Source: Xanthomonas cucurbitae (GTDB lineage Bacteria; Pseudomonadota; Gammaproteobacteria; Xanthomonadales; Xanthomonadaceae). Taken from it: a stretch of DNA of 64,000 nucleotides. Shown here in pieces: positions 49,115 through 59,443 of the stretch. The DNA lies in assembly GCF_002939885.1 (NCBI RefSeq), contig NZ_MDED01000004.1:62001-126000 (forward strand), read 5' to 3'. Position 1 is the first letter of the stretch; each line of letters opens with the position of its first letter. Both the position numbers and the translations under genes were made by a program. The notes under the pieces are model-generated. The model saw nothing but the letters and a program-made list of their open reading frames with translations, was not told the DNA's origin and did no database searches.

Positions 49115-49204
49115 CCCGCTTGACTGAATGATCCACGGCAAGCGCCCGCGCGCTTGTCAGTGCCTGTTCTGCCGCATGCCGCCACGCCTGAAAGGATTTT
49201 CCCG

Positions 49205-51349
49205 ATGACCGCTGCCCGTATCCGTTCCGCATCACCGCTGCCAAGGCTGGCGACCTGGGCGCTGTGGTCGCTGGGTGCGTTGCTGCTGGTGTTCGTGGTG
49301 GCCGTGCCGATGGACGTAACCCAGCAGCTGGTGTTTTCCGGCGTGCTGTTCGCCGTGGCACTGGCGGTGCGCAACCGGGGCGGGCGCGTGGTCATCCTGA
49401 TGATGATGGGCATGTCGCTGGCGGTGTCGTGCCGCTACATCTGGTGGCGCATGACCCAGACCATGGGCGTGGGCAGCGCGGTGGATTTCATTCTTGGCCT
49501 GGGCCTGCTCGGCGCCGAGCTGTATGCGTTCGTGATCCTGGTGCTGGGCTATTTCCAGGTGCTGTGGCCGCTCAACCGCAAACCGGTGCCATTGCCGGCC
49601 GACCAGAGCCTGTGGCCGAGCGTGGACGTGTTCATTCCCACCTACAACGAGCCGCTGTCGGTGGTGCGTACCACCGTGCTGGCCGCCAGTGTGATCGATT
49701 GGCCGGCCGGCAAGATCACCATCCACCTGCTCGATGACGGCCGCCGCGACGCGTTCCGCGAGTTCTGCGCCGAGGTCGGCATCAACTATGTCACCCGCAC
49801 CAACAATGCGCACGCCAAGGCCGGCAACATCAACGCGGCGCTGAAGAAGTGCAGCGGCGAGTACGTGGCGATCTTCGACTGCGACCACATCCCGACCCGC
49901 TCGTTCCTGCAGGTGGCGATGGGCTGGTTCCTGCGCGACACCCAGCTGGCGCTGGTGCAGATGCCGCACTATTTCTTCTCGCCCGATCCGTTCGAGCGCA
50001 ACCTCGACACCCACGGCAAGGTGCCCAACGAGGGCGAGCTGTTCTACGGCCTGCTGCAGGACGGCAACGACCAGTGGAATGCCACGTTCTTCTGCGGCTC
50101 GTGCGCGGTCATCAAGCGCACCGCGCTGGAAGAAGTGGGCGGGGTGGCAGTGGAAACCGTCACCGAAGATGCGCACACCGCGCTCAAGCTGCAGCGCCGC
50201 GGCTACCGCACCGCGTACCTGGCGGTGCCGCAGGCCGCAGGGCTGGCGACCGAGAGCCTGTCCGGCCATGTGGCGCAGCGCATCCGCTGGGCGCGCGGCA
50301 TGGCGCAGATCGCGCGTATTGACAACCCTTTGTTGGGCCGTGGGCTCAAGCTGTCGCAGCGGCTGTGCTATCTCAACGCGATGCTGCACTTCTTCTACGG
50401 GGTGCCGCGCATCATCTATCTCACCGCGCCGCTGGCCTATCTGTTCTTCGGCGCGCATGTGATCCAGGCCTCGGCGTTGATGATCCTGGCCTATGCGTTG
50501 CCGCATATCCTGCAGGCCAACCTGACCAATCTGCGCGTGCAGAGCCGGTTTCGGCATCTGCTGTGGAACGAGGTCTACGAGACCACGCTGGCCTGGTACA
50601 TCTTCCGCCCGACGCTGGTGGCGCTGCTCAACCCCAAGCTGGGCAAGTTCAACGTCACCCCCAAGGGCGGTCTGGTGGCGCGCAGCTATTTCGATGCGCA
50701 GATCGCCAAGCCCTACCTGTTCCTGCTGCTGCTCAACGTGGTGGGCGTGGTGGCCGGCGTGCTGCGGCTGATCTATGTGGGCGGCAGCGGCGAGCAACAG
50801 ACGATCTGGTTCAACCTGGCCTGGACGCTGTACAACATGGTGCTGCTGGGCGCCACGATCGCCACTGCCAGCGAAACCCGCCAGGTGCGCAGCGCCCACC
50901 GCGTGCCGCTGGATATCCCGGTCAATCTGTACCTGCCCGATGGCAACGTGCTGGCCAGCCGTTCGTTGAATTTCTCCACCGGCGGCATGGCGATCATGCT
51001 CGATCAGCCGCAGCCGATCGAACCCGGCATGCAGGTCCAGATCGGCCTGAGCCATCGCGGCATCGAACAGACCCTGCCGGCGGTGGTACGGCAGGATCGC
51101 GATGGCCAGGTCAGCATCCAGTTCACGCAGATGTCGATGGAACAGGAACGCTGGCTGGTGGCGTCCACCTTCGCGCGTGCCGATATCTGGCTTTCGCAAT
51201 GGGGCCAGCACGACCGTGATTCTTTCTGGCGCTCGATGGGCCAGGTGCTGGAAGCCAGTGCGCGCGGATTTGGGCGGTTGGGCCGGCATATGGTGGACAG
51301 TGCGCGGCAGGGCTTTCGCCCGGCGCGCCCGCTGGATCTGGAGTCGTGA
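49205..51349 (+). CDS. bcsA: Cellulose synthase catalytic subunit BcsA
   Basis: The 714-residue inner-membrane synthase polymerises UDP-glucose into cellulose and extrudes the chain. N-terminal helices are followed by GT2 motifs: VFIPTYNEPL, LLDDGRRDAF near 177, FDCDHIP near 224, TEDAHTALKL near 319 and QRIRWARGM near 358. Further helices follow, then a PilZ domain at about 557-600 with RQVRSAHR and NFSTGGMAI, the c-di-GMP site. I chose ATG 49205; the in-frame reading from 49154 lies in a poor context. The stop overlaps the bcsB start. Confidence 0.97.
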   Translation: MTAARIRSASPLPRLATWALWSLGALLLVFVVAVPMDVTQQLVFSGVLFAVALAVRNRGGRVVILMMMGMSLAVSCRYIWWRMTQTMGVGSAVDFILGLGLLGAELYAFVILVLGYFQVLWPLNRKPVPLPADQSLWPSVDVFIPTYNEPLSVVRTTVLAASVIDWPAGKITIHLLDDGRRDAFREFCAEVGINYVTRTNNAHAKAGNINAALKKCSGEYVAIFDCDHIPTRSFLQVAMGWFLRDTQLALVQMPHYFFSPDPFERNLDTHGKVPNEGELFYGLLQDGNDQWNATFFCGSCAVIKRTALEEVGGVAVETVTEDAHTALKLQRRGYRTAYLAVPQAAGLATESLSGHVAQRIRWARGMAQIARIDNPLLGRGLKLSQRLCYLNAMLHFFYGVPRIIYLTAPLAYLFFGAHVIQASALMILAYALPHILQANLTNLRVQSRFRHLLWNEVYETTLAWYIFRPTLVALLNPKLGKFNVTPKGGLVARSYFDAQIAKPYLFLLLLNVVGVVAGVLRLIYVGGSGEQQTIWFNLAWTLYNMVLLGATIATASETRQVRSAHRVPLDIPVNLYLPDGNVLASRSLNFSTGGMAIMLDQPQPIEPGMQVQIGLSHRGIEQTLPAVVRQDRDGQVSIQFTQMSMEQERWLVASTFARADIWLSQWGQHDRDSFWRSMGQVLEASARGFGRLGRHMVDSARQGFRPARPLDLES

Positions 51350-53694
51350 GTGCGATGCGTGCTGTGTCCCTTTCCCTTGCCAAGAATCGATTGATGCGAA
51401 TGTCCCCCGCCGTGTTGACCTGCGCGCTTACCCTCCTGGCCGGTCTGGCACAGGCGCAGCAGGCCGCGCCGACGGCGCCCGCAGCCGATGCGCAGGCCGC
51501 CGCGGCAACCGTGCCCGAGGCGCCGCTGCCCGCCGGCAGCGCGCGCGTGGCCACGCTGCGCGATCTGGGCATCGATTACGAAATCACCTTGCGCGGCGTG
51601 CAGGGCAGTGCCGGGGTGCCCTTCAGCGTGCGCAGCGACGAGATCGTCACCGCCGCCACGCTCAATCTCAAATACAGCTATTCGCCGTCGCTGCTGCCGG
51701 ACCTGTCGCACGTCAAGGTCACCATCAACGGCGTCACCGTGGCCACCTTGCCCACCGACAAGGCCAACGCGGGCAAGCTGCTCTCGGCCGATGTGCCGAT
51801 CGACCCGCGCCTGATTACCGACTACAACCAGCTCAACCTGCAGCTGATCGGCCATTACACGCGCGAGTGCGAAGACCCCGACCACAGCAGCCTGTGGGCG
51901 AACGTGGACGCGGCCACCAGCCTGTCGCTGACCACCACGCCGCTGGCGCTGGCCAACAACCTGGCACTGCTGCCGGTGCCGTTCTTCGATGTGCGCGACA
52001 CGCGCCGGCTGGAGCTGCCGTTCTATTTCCCGCAGCAGCCGGACATGGACACGTTGCAGGCGGCCGGCACGGTGGCCTCGTGGTTCGGCACCCTGGCCGG
52101 GTATCGCGGCGCGGTGTTCCCGGCATCGACCACGGCGCTGCCGGCCAGCGGCAATGCGGTGGTGTTCGCCACCCCGGCCACCTTGCCGGCGCAGTTCGCC
52201 ACCGCCGACAGCGGCGTGGCCGATATCCGTGGCCCCACCGTGGCGGTGGTGGTCAACCCCACCGATCCCAACGGCAAGCTGCTGCTGGTGCTCGGTCGCA
52301 ATACCGATGACCTGCAACGTGCCGCCGCCGCACTGGCGCTGCGTGCGCCGTTGACCGGTGCGGTAGCCCGCATTGGCGAGATGTCCGCGCCGGCGCCGCG
52401 CCAGCCCTATGACGCGCCCAAGTGGGTCTCCAGCGAACACCCGGTGCGTTTCGGTGATCTGGTCACCCAACCCGGCGCGCTCAATGTCACCGGCTACCAC
52501 CCGGACCTGATCCGGGTCGGCCTGCAGCTGCCGCCGGACCTGTTCGTGTGGGAGCGCGAGGGCATTCCGGTGGCGCTGAAATACCGCTACACGGTGCCGG
52601 AGGTGGACAACAAGTCCGCGCTCAACGTCAGCATCAACGAGTCGTTCGTCACCACGCTGCCGCTGACCGGGCGCCCGTTCGCCGAGTCCACCCCGATGCG
52701 CTGGTGGAACAGCCTGGGCGCGCGCGGCAGCATGCCGGTGCACCAGGACCTGACCTTGCCGGTGGGCGCGTTTTCGGCCAATAGCCAGCTGCGCTTCCAT
52801 TTCTTCTTCGATCGCCCGCAGGACGAGGAATGCAAGAACAGTTTCCCGGACGTCTCTGGCGCCATCGATGCCGATTCCACCATCGACCTGAGCGGCTTCC
52901 ATCACTACATGGCGATGCCGAACCTGGCCGCGTTCGCCAACGCCGGCTATCCGTTCACGCGGCTGGCCGACCTGGCCGAATCGACCATCGTGCTGCCCAA
53001 CAACCCGGGCGACCAGGATCTGGGCAATGTGCTGACCTTGCTCGGGCGCTTCGGCGCATCCACCGGCTACCCGGCGTTGCATGTGCAGATCATCGGCCCC
53101 AGCGCGGTGCAGCAGCACGCCGATCGCGATCTGCTGCTGCTGGGCAGCGCCACCTCGCAGCCCTTGTTCAAGCAATGGCAGGCGCAGTTGCCGTTGAGCC
53201 AGGACGGGCAGGGCCGGCGCATCGACCTGAGCGACTGGCTGTTCGAGAAACTGCCCGCCTTCCTGTCCTTCGACGCGCGCCGCACCGACCTGCCCACCAC
53301 CGCCGAGATCGCGCTGCAGCCGCAGCCGGATGACGTGCTGCTGATGGGCTTCGAATCGCCGCTGGCATCCGGCCGCAGCGTGGTCGCGTTCCAGACCGAA
53401 GACCCGGCCAACATGAGCCGCCTGTTCGATGCCTGGTTCGACCCGGCCCTGCTCAAGGACTTCCAGGGCAGCGTGGTCTTGCTGCAGCAGAAGAAGGTCA
53501 CCAGCCTGGTCGGCAACCAGACCTATTACGTGGGCCACCTGCCGCTGCCGACCTGGTTGCGCTGGTACTTCTCGCACCACCCGGTGTGGTTGGCGTTCAC
53601 CGTGGTGCTGCTGGCGCTGTTGCTGGCCCTGGCCGCCCGCGTGCTGCTGCGCCGGCACACTGCGGAGCGACTCAACGAAGGAACGAGCACATGA
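51346..53694 (+). CDS. bcsB: Cellulose synthase regulatory subunit BcsB
   Basis: The 782-residue periplasmic, membrane-anchored partner guides the glucan from BcsA. A signal peptide (LTCALTLLAGLAQAQ) is followed by carbohydrate-binding and flavodoxin-like repeats (LGIDYEITLRGVQGSAGVPFSVR; FFFDRPQDEEC) and a C-terminal anchor helix (LAFTVVLLALLLALAARVLL). GTG 51346 overlaps the bcsA stop as GTGA; ATG 51355 or 51391 would also leave a usable signal peptide. The stop overlaps bcsZ as ATGA. Confidence 0.94.
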   Translation: MSAMRAVSLSLAKNRLMRMSPAVLTCALTLLAGLAQAQQAAPTAPAADAQAAAATVPEAPLPAGSARVATLRDLGIDYEITLRGVQGSAGVPFSVRSDEIVTAATLNLKYSYSPSLLPDLSHVKVTINGVTVATLPTDKANAGKLLSADVPIDPRLITDYNQLNLQLIGHYTRECEDPDHSSLWANVDAATSLSLTTTPLALANNLALLPVPFFDVRDTRRLELPFYFPQQPDMDTLQAAGTVASWFGTLAGYRGAVFPASTTALPASGNAVVFATPATLPAQFATADSGVADIRGPTVAVVVNPTDPNGKLLLVLGRNTDDLQRAAAALALRAPLTGAVARIGEMSAPAPRQPYDAPKWVSSEHPVRFGDLVTQPGALNVTGYHPDLIRVGLQLPPDLFVWEREGIPVALKYRYTVPEVDNKSALNVSINESFVTTLPLTGRPFAESTPMRWWNSLGARGSMPVHQDLTLPVGAFSANSQLRFHFFFDRPQDEECKNSFPDVSGAIDADSTIDLSGFHHYMAMPNLAAFANAGYPFTRLADLAESTIVLPNNPGDQDLGNVLTLLGRFGASTGYPALHVQIIGPSAVQQHADRDLLLLGSATSQPLFKQWQAQLPLSQDGQGRRIDLSDWLFEKLPAFLSFDARRTDLPTTAEIALQPQPDDVLLMGFESPLASGRSVVAFQTEDPANMSRLFDAWFDPALLKDFQGSVVLLQQKKVTSLVGNQTYYVGHLPLPTWLRWYFSHHPVWLAFTVVLLALLLALAARVLLRRHTAERLNEGTST

Positions 53695-54872
53695 GCGCAC
53701 ATCCCACCGCCAGCGGCATGATCCGCCGCCGCCTGCTGCGCGCCGGCGCGCTGGCTGGCCTGGCCGCGGTGCTGCCGGCGGGCGCCAAGCCGGCACCGGC
53801 GCAGTGCGGCAGCTGGCCGTTGTGGAATGCCTTCGTGTCCAGGCACATCCAGCCCGATGGACGGGTGGTGGATTACCTCAACGCCGACCAGCGCTCCACC
53901 TCCGAAGGCCAGTCGTATGCGCTGTTCTTCGCACTGGTGGCCAACGACCAGGTGCTGTTCGACAAGGTGCTGGGCTGGACCCGGCACAACCTGTGCGGCG
54001 GCCGCCCGGACCTGAACCTGCCGGCCTGGCTGTGGGGCCGCGACGAGGGCGGCAACTGGCGGGTGCTAGACCCCAACACCGCCAGCGACGGCGAGTTGTG
54101 GATCGCCTACGCCCTGCTGGAAGCCGGCCGGCTGTGGAACCGCCCCGGCTACGTCAAGGCCGGCCAGCAGATCCTGCAGCTGATGCGTGCGCAGGAAGTG
54201 GCCACGCTGCCCGGGATCGGCCCGATGCTGTTGCCCGGCCGCAGCGGATTCGCGGACAACGGCCGCTGGACGCTCAACCCCAGCTACCTGCCGATCCAAC
54301 TGCTGCGTCGCTGCGTCGTTGCCGATCCCAAAGGTCCCTGGGCCGCCATTGCCGCCAACAGCGCGCGCGTGCTGCGCGAGAGTGCGCCGGTGGGGTTCGC
54401 CCCGGACTGGACGGTGTGGGACGGCACCCGCTTCAGCGCCGATCCCAAGCGCGGCACTGTCGGCAGCTATGACGCCATCCGCGTGTATCTGTGGGCCGGC
54501 ATGCTCGATGCTGGCGAACCGCTGCGCGCCAGGTTGCTGCAGGACCTGTCCGGCCCGGCCGACCTGCTGGCAGCAGGCACCGGTTTCGCCGAAAAGATCG
54601 ACACCGCACGCGGCGTGGGCACCGGCCCGGTGCCGGTGGGGTTTTCCGCTGCGCTGCTGCCGTACCTGAGTGCCCTGGGCCAGCCCGCATTGCTCAAGGC
54701 GCAGGCGCAGCGCATTCCCGCCGCCGCCCAGCCTGCGGCCGCCGCCCTGCCGTACTACGAACGCACGCTGGCCCTGTTTGGACAGGGCTGGCTTGAGAAC
54801 CGCTACCGCTTTGCCGCAGACGGGCGCCTGCTGCCCGCCTGGAGAACGCCTGCATGCTCCGCAAAAACCTGA
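53691..54872 (+). CDS. bcsZ: Periplasmic endoglucanase BcsZ, glycoside hydrolase family 8
   Basis: The 393-residue cellulase trims nascent cellulose. Family 8 features are TSEGQSYALFFALV near residue 70 (general acid Glu), WLWGRDEGGNWRVLDPNTASDGELWIAYALL near 105-140 (Asp) and WTLNPSYLP near 200. The leader MIRRRLLRAGALAGLAAVLPAGA has twin arginines followed by Leu-Leu, so Tat export is possible. It overlaps bcsB by ATGA and bcsC by 19 bases. Confidence 0.94.
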   Translation: MSAHPTASGMIRRRLLRAGALAGLAAVLPAGAKPAPAQCGSWPLWNAFVSRHIQPDGRVVDYLNADQRSTSEGQSYALFFALVANDQVLFDKVLGWTRHNLCGGRPDLNLPAWLWGRDEGGNWRVLDPNTASDGELWIAYALLEAGRLWNRPGYVKAGQQILQLMRAQEVATLPGIGPMLLPGRSGFADNGRWTLNPSYLPIQLLRRCVVADPKGPWAAIAANSARVLRESAPVGFAPDWTVWDGTRFSADPKRGTVGSYDAIRVYLWAGMLDAGEPLRARLLQDLSGPADLLAAGTGFAEKIDTARGVGTGPVPVGFSAALLPYLSALGQPALLKAQAQRIPAAAQPAAAALPYYERTLALFGQGWLENRYRFAADGRLLPAWRTPACSAKT

Positions 54873-57800
54873 CGCCGCTCTACCTCGCCGGCATGATCGA
54901 CCTGTGCCTGCTCGCCTCACCGGTGCATGCGCAGACCGGCGCCACCCAGCAACTGGTCGGGCAGGGCAATTACTGGCATGACCAGGGCCGCGACGACCTG
55001 GCCGCCGATACCTGGAAAAAGCTGCTCGGCATCGACCCGGACCAGCCCGACGCCTTGCTCGGCCTGGCCCAGATCGACCTGGCGCAGGGCCGCCAGTCCG
55101 AAGCGCGCAAGCGCCTGCAGCAACTTGAAGCCGCCCACCCGCAGTCGCCGCAGGCCCAGCGCCTGCGCGTGGCGATCGGCGCGCGCGGCAGCGCCGCCGC
55201 CGGCGAAGACCCCAATCTGCGCAACGCGCGCCGCGCTTCTGCCGCCGGGCGGTATGTCGAAGCCGCGCGCAGCTACGAGGCCGTGTTCGCCGGCAAGGCA
55301 CCGCCGCCGACCCTGGCGCTGGAGTACTACCAGTCGCTGGCCGGCACGCCCACCGGCTGGGAGCGCGCCCGTGACGGTCTGCGCAAGCTGCAGGCCAGCG
55401 AACCGGGCAATCCGTCGCTGCAGCTGGCGCTGGCCCAGGTGCTGAGCTACCGCGAACCCACCCGCCGCGACGGCATCGCGCAGCTGCGCACGCTGGCGCA
55501 GCGTGCCGACGTCGGCGGCCCGGCGCGCATCAGCTGGCGCCAGGCGCTGCTGTGGCTCAATGCCAACACCGCCGATGCGCCGCTGTACCAGGCGTTTCTG
55601 GCCGGCACCCCGAACGATGCGGACGTCACCGCCAAACTCGGTCAGCTGAGCAACCGCCGCAGCGCCGAGACCACGCCGGCCGATCCCAATGGCATTGCGC
55701 TCGGCGAAGGCTTCCGCGCGCTCAACGCCGGCAACCTGGGGGTGGCCGAACAACGCTTCACCCAGGTGCTGCGTGCGCGTGCGCGCGACCCCGAGGCACT
55801 GGGTGGGCTGGGCTCGGTGCGTCTGCGCCAGCAACGTTTCTCCGAAGCGCAGGAGCTGCTGCGCCCGGCGGCGGCCAGCAATGGCAAATGGAAACCTGCG
55901 CTGGATAGCGCGCGCTATTGGCAGCAGTTGCAGCAGGCCGAGGCCGCGCGTGCGCGCGGCGATCTGGCGCAGGCACGCCAGTTGGTGGAACAGTCGGTGC
56001 AGTTGCTGCCCAACGAGCCGGCAGGCCATGTGGCGCTGGGCGGATTGCAGGCCGCCGGCGACCCGGTCGCGGCCGAGGCCAGTTATCGCAAGGCGCTGTC
56101 GCGCGATGCCGACAATGCCGGCGCCCTGCAGGGCCTGGTCGGGCTGTACAGCCGCCAGGGCCGCATGCAGGAAGCCACCGAGTTGTTCAACCGCCTGCCG
56201 GCCGCCGAACGCGCCAAGTCCGGGGGACAGGCCTTGCTGCGTTCCAACGTGCAGCGTGCGCGTGCCCGCCAGTCGCTGGATGCCGGCGATGCGGTCAGCG
56301 CGCAGGCCGAGCTGGAAGCGGCCATGGTCGAACGCCCCGGCGATGCCTGGATCCGCCTGGATCTGGCGCGTCTCTACCAACAGGCCGGCCGCCCCGATCA
56401 GGCGCGCAGCGTCATGGACGGCCTGCTTGCCGTGCATGCCGATCAACCCGAAGCGCTGCATGCCCATGCCTTGTTCGCCCAGGAAAGCGGCGACTGGCAG
56501 GGCGCCTACGACAGTCTGGATCGCATCCCGGTTGCAGCGCGCACGCCGGAGATGACCCAGCTGCGCACCACCGCCTGGATCGAACTGCAGGCACGCCAGG
56601 CGCGCAGGCTGGTGCAGCAGGGTCGGGTGGGCGAGGCCCAGCAACTGCTGGCGCGTACCGAAACCGCGCTCGGCAATCAGCTCGACGACCCGCAACTGCT
56701 GGCCGCGCTGGCCGGTGCACATGCCGACGCCGGCAACACCCCGCGCGCGCTGGTGCTGGCACAGCGCCTGGTCACCGGCGCCAACCCGCGTACCGAAGAC
56801 CGCCTGCACTATGCCGACGTGCTGCTACGTGCGCAGCAGGACGCCGAGCTGTCGGCGGTGCTGCGCCAGCTGCAAGCCACCACCATGACGCCGGAACAAT
56901 TGCGCCGCTATCAGACCCTGCGCAGCGCCTACACGCTGCGCCAGGTGGATGCCTTGCGCGAGCTGGGCAATCTGGAAGGCGCCTTTGACGCACTGTCGCC
57001 GATCCTGGCGCAGCAACCGGACAACCGCGACGCGCAGGCCGCGCTGGCGCGGCTGTATGCCGCCGCCGGCGACCAGCCGCAGGCGCTGGCGCTGTATCAA
57101 CAGATCCTGCAGCGCCATCCCGACGACCTGGACACGCTCACTGCCGCCGCCAACAGCGCCGCCGCGCAGTCGGATCTGCGTAGTGCCGAGGGTTATCTGC
57201 AACGCGCGCTGGCGCAGGCGCCGGAGTCGCCGGACGTGCTGGCCGCGGCCGGCCGGGTGTATCGCAGCGCCGGCAAGAACCGCAAGGCCGAGCAGTATTT
57301 CCGCGCCTCGCTGGCCGCCCAGCAGCGCCAGGCCGGCCAACTCGATAACGGCCTGCCTTCGGCACGCGGCCCCGCCATGGTGGCCTCGTCCGGTCGCCCG
57401 CTCAATCCGTTCTCCGGCATGACCGGCGGCATGCCGCGCTCACCGGCGGTGCTGTCCGAGCGCATGGACGCAGGCAACGCCTACGCGCAGACCGCGCTGG
57501 CGCCGCTGCCCGCGCAACCGGCCGCTGCCCGCTTCGCTGCGCCCGTCCCCGCGCCTGTCACTGCCGACGCGTATGCCTACGCCGGCAATAGTGCCGATCC
57601 CTTGCCGCCGCCGGTGAGCGCCAGCGCCGCGCCGGCGGTGCTGCCAGCGCCGGCCAGCCGTTCGCGCCTGCCCGCACGCAGCGTGCCGACGCTGGCACCG
57701 GCCGACGACCTGCGCCCGCGCGGCGTCGCGGCGCAGTCACTGCCGCCGGTCAACGGCGGCAACAGCGTGCTCGACGAACTGCGCGCCGTGCAGTCGGAAA

Positions 57801-59380
57801 ACAGCGACAACCTCGCCGGTGGCGCGCTGTACCGCTCGCGCGATGGCGAAGACGGCCTGGGCCGCCTGGACGACATCGAAATGCCGGTGCAGGCCGAGTT
57901 CGCGGTGGGCGACGGCAAGCTCGGCGTCACGTTGACGCCCACCGTGGTGGATGCCGGCACCCTGACCACCGATTACGCCACCGCCAGCCGCTTCGGCAGC
58001 GGCCCGCAGACGGCGGTCAACGACGCGCTTGCCGCTGATCGCCGCCCCATCGACGCGCTGACCAGCTCGTCGGTGTATCAACTGCTCGCCACCGAAGGCA
58101 ACACCGCCGCCACGCGCGAACGCCTGCGTCGCTATGCCTTGAATACCGGCCTGTTCGGCGAGCTGCTCACCGAGAACAACAACAGCACGCCGGCGGCGTT
58201 GGCCGCGCTGGCCAACGAACCGTTGCCGGCGTACCTGCTCAGCGTCAATGCGTCCAACACGCCGATCGCGCAGCTGGCGCGGGATATCCTCAGCAACACC
58301 GCCATCAGCGAACAGCTGGCCGCCGGCGACGGCGCCGCGTTGCAGGCATTGGCCAGCAGTTCCGCCGCCGCGCAGCAGACGCCGACCTCGCTGGCGGCCA
58401 CGCTCAACAGCATGGCCGCCACCGGCAACGGTGCGCGCCGGCTCAGCCAGGACGACACCGGCGTCGGCGTCGGTGTGCGCTATCGCAACGGCGGTTTCAG
58501 CGCCGATGTCGGCAGCACGCCGATCGGATTCCAGGAGCAGAACATCGTCGGCGGGGTCGGCTATCGCGGCGAGCTCGGCGAGACGGTGAGTTGGTCGGCC
58601 GATGCCTCGCGGCGCGCGGTCACCGACAGCGTGCTGTCGTTCGCCGGCGTACAGGACGGCCGCAGCGGCCGCGAATGGGGCGGTGTCAGCAGCAACGGCA
58701 TCGCGCTGTCGGCCACTGCCGACAACGGCCTGCTCGGTGGCTACGCCAATCTCGCCGCACACCGCCTGACCGGCAACAACGTGGCCGACAACGACCACCG
58801 TCAGGCCGACCTGGGTTTCTACGTGCATGCGCTGGAAACCCGCAACCAGTCGCTGACCGCCGGCGTCAATCTGACCGCCATGCAGTACGCCAAGAACCTC
58901 AGCGGCTTCACCTACGGGCACGGCGGTTACTTCAGCCCGCAGGAGTATGTGGACCTCGGATTCCCGGTGCATTGGAGCGGCCGCAGCGTCGGGCAGAGCG
59001 TCAACTGGAAGGTCGATGCCAGCATCGGCGTGCAGCACTTCAAGACCGATCCCACGCCGTATTTCCCCACCGACCCAACCCTGCAGCAGGCTGCCTACGA
59101 TGCCGCGTCGCTGGCGGCGCTGCTCGGTTTGGTCGACCGCTACACCGACCCGGTGTACGCGGGCGAAAGCCGCACCGGGGTGTCCTACAACCTCAGCGGC
59201 GCGGCCGAGTGGCAGGTGGCGCCGCAGTTGTTCCTGGGCGGGCGCCTGACCTTCAACAACGCACGCGACTACAACCAGTTCAGCAGCAATCTCTATCTGC
59301 GTTTCGTGATGGATCGCCTGGGCGCCGCGCTGGGCCGCGCACCGCAGGTGCTGACCTCGCCGTACGCGGCGGATCGCTGA
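54854..59380 (+). CDS. bcsC: Cellulose export outer-membrane protein BcsC
   Basis: The 1508-residue protein has a signal peptide (CLLASPVHAQ) and about twenty tetratricopeptide repeats from residue 30 to about 830. A Pro/Ala-rich linker follows (about 860-960), then the BcsC C-terminal region with the barrel (from about 1195: DTGVGVGVRYRNGGFSADVGSTPIGF; ending LYLRFVMDRLGAALGRAP). It conducts cellulose across the outer membrane. It is longer than the roughly 1150-residue E. coli protein, with extra TPRs and linker. It is the last gene of the operon. Confidence 0.94.
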   Translation: MLRKNLTPLYLAGMIDLCLLASPVHAQTGATQQLVGQGNYWHDQGRDDLAADTWKKLLGIDPDQPDALLGLAQIDLAQGRQSEARKRLQQLEAAHPQSPQAQRLRVAIGARGSAAAGEDPNLRNARRASAAGRYVEAARSYEAVFAGKAPPPTLALEYYQSLAGTPTGWERARDGLRKLQASEPGNPSLQLALAQVLSYREPTRRDGIAQLRTLAQRADVGGPARISWRQALLWLNANTADAPLYQAFLAGTPNDADVTAKLGQLSNRRSAETTPADPNGIALGEGFRALNAGNLGVAEQRFTQVLRARARDPEALGGLGSVRLRQQRFSEAQELLRPAAASNGKWKPALDSARYWQQLQQAEAARARGDLAQARQLVEQSVQLLPNEPAGHVALGGLQAAGDPVAAEASYRKALSRDADNAGALQGLVGLYSRQGRMQEATELFNRLPAAERAKSGGQALLRSNVQRARARQSLDAGDAVSAQAELEAAMVERPGDAWIRLDLARLYQQAGRPDQARSVMDGLLAVHADQPEALHAHALFAQESGDWQGAYDSLDRIPVAARTPEMTQLRTTAWIELQARQARRLVQQGRVGEAQQLLARTETALGNQLDDPQLLAALAGAHADAGNTPRALVLAQRLVTGANPRTEDRLHYADVLLRAQQDAELSAVLRQLQATTMTPEQLRRYQTLRSAYTLRQVDALRELGNLEGAFDALSPILAQQPDNRDAQAALARLYAAAGDQPQALALYQQILQRHPDDLDTLTAAANSAAAQSDLRSAEGYLQRALAQAPESPDVLAAAGRVYRSAGKNRKAEQYFRASLAAQQRQAGQLDNGLPSARGPAMVASSGRPLNPFSGMTGGMPRSPAVLSERMDAGNAYAQTALAPLPAQPAAARFAAPVPAPVTADAYAYAGNSADPLPPPVSASAAPAVLPAPASRSRLPARSVPTLAPADDLRPRGVAAQSLPPVNGGNSVLDELRAVQSENSDNLAGGALYRSRDGEDGLGRLDDIEMPVQAEFAVGDGKLGVTLTPTVVDAGTLTTDYATASRFGSGPQTAVNDALAADRRPIDALTSSSVYQLLATEGNTAATRERLRRYALNTGLFGELLTENNNSTPAALAALANEPLPAYLLSVNASNTPIAQLARDILSNTAISEQLAAGDGAALQALASSSAAAQQTPTSLAATLNSMAATGNGARRLSQDDTGVGVGVRYRNGGFSADVGSTPIGFQEQNIVGGVGYRGELGETVSWSADASRRAVTDSVLSFAGVQDGRSGREWGGVSSNGIALSATADNGLLGGYANLAAHRLTGNNVADNDHRQADLGFYVHALETRNQSLTAGVNLTAMQYAKNLSGFTYGHGGYFSPQEYVDLGFPVHWSGRSVGQSVNWKVDASIGVQHFKTDPTPYFPTDPTLQQAAYDAASLAALLGLVDRYTDPVYAGESRTGVSYNLSGAAEWQVAPQLFLGGRLTFNNARDYNQFSSNLYLRFVMDRLGAALGRAPQVLTSPYAADR

Positions 59381-59443
59381 GGCAATCGCGGCACTGCCGG
59401 TTCGCTACGCGGCGGGTAGTTGCCGCGGCGTGGCCGGCCGGCG

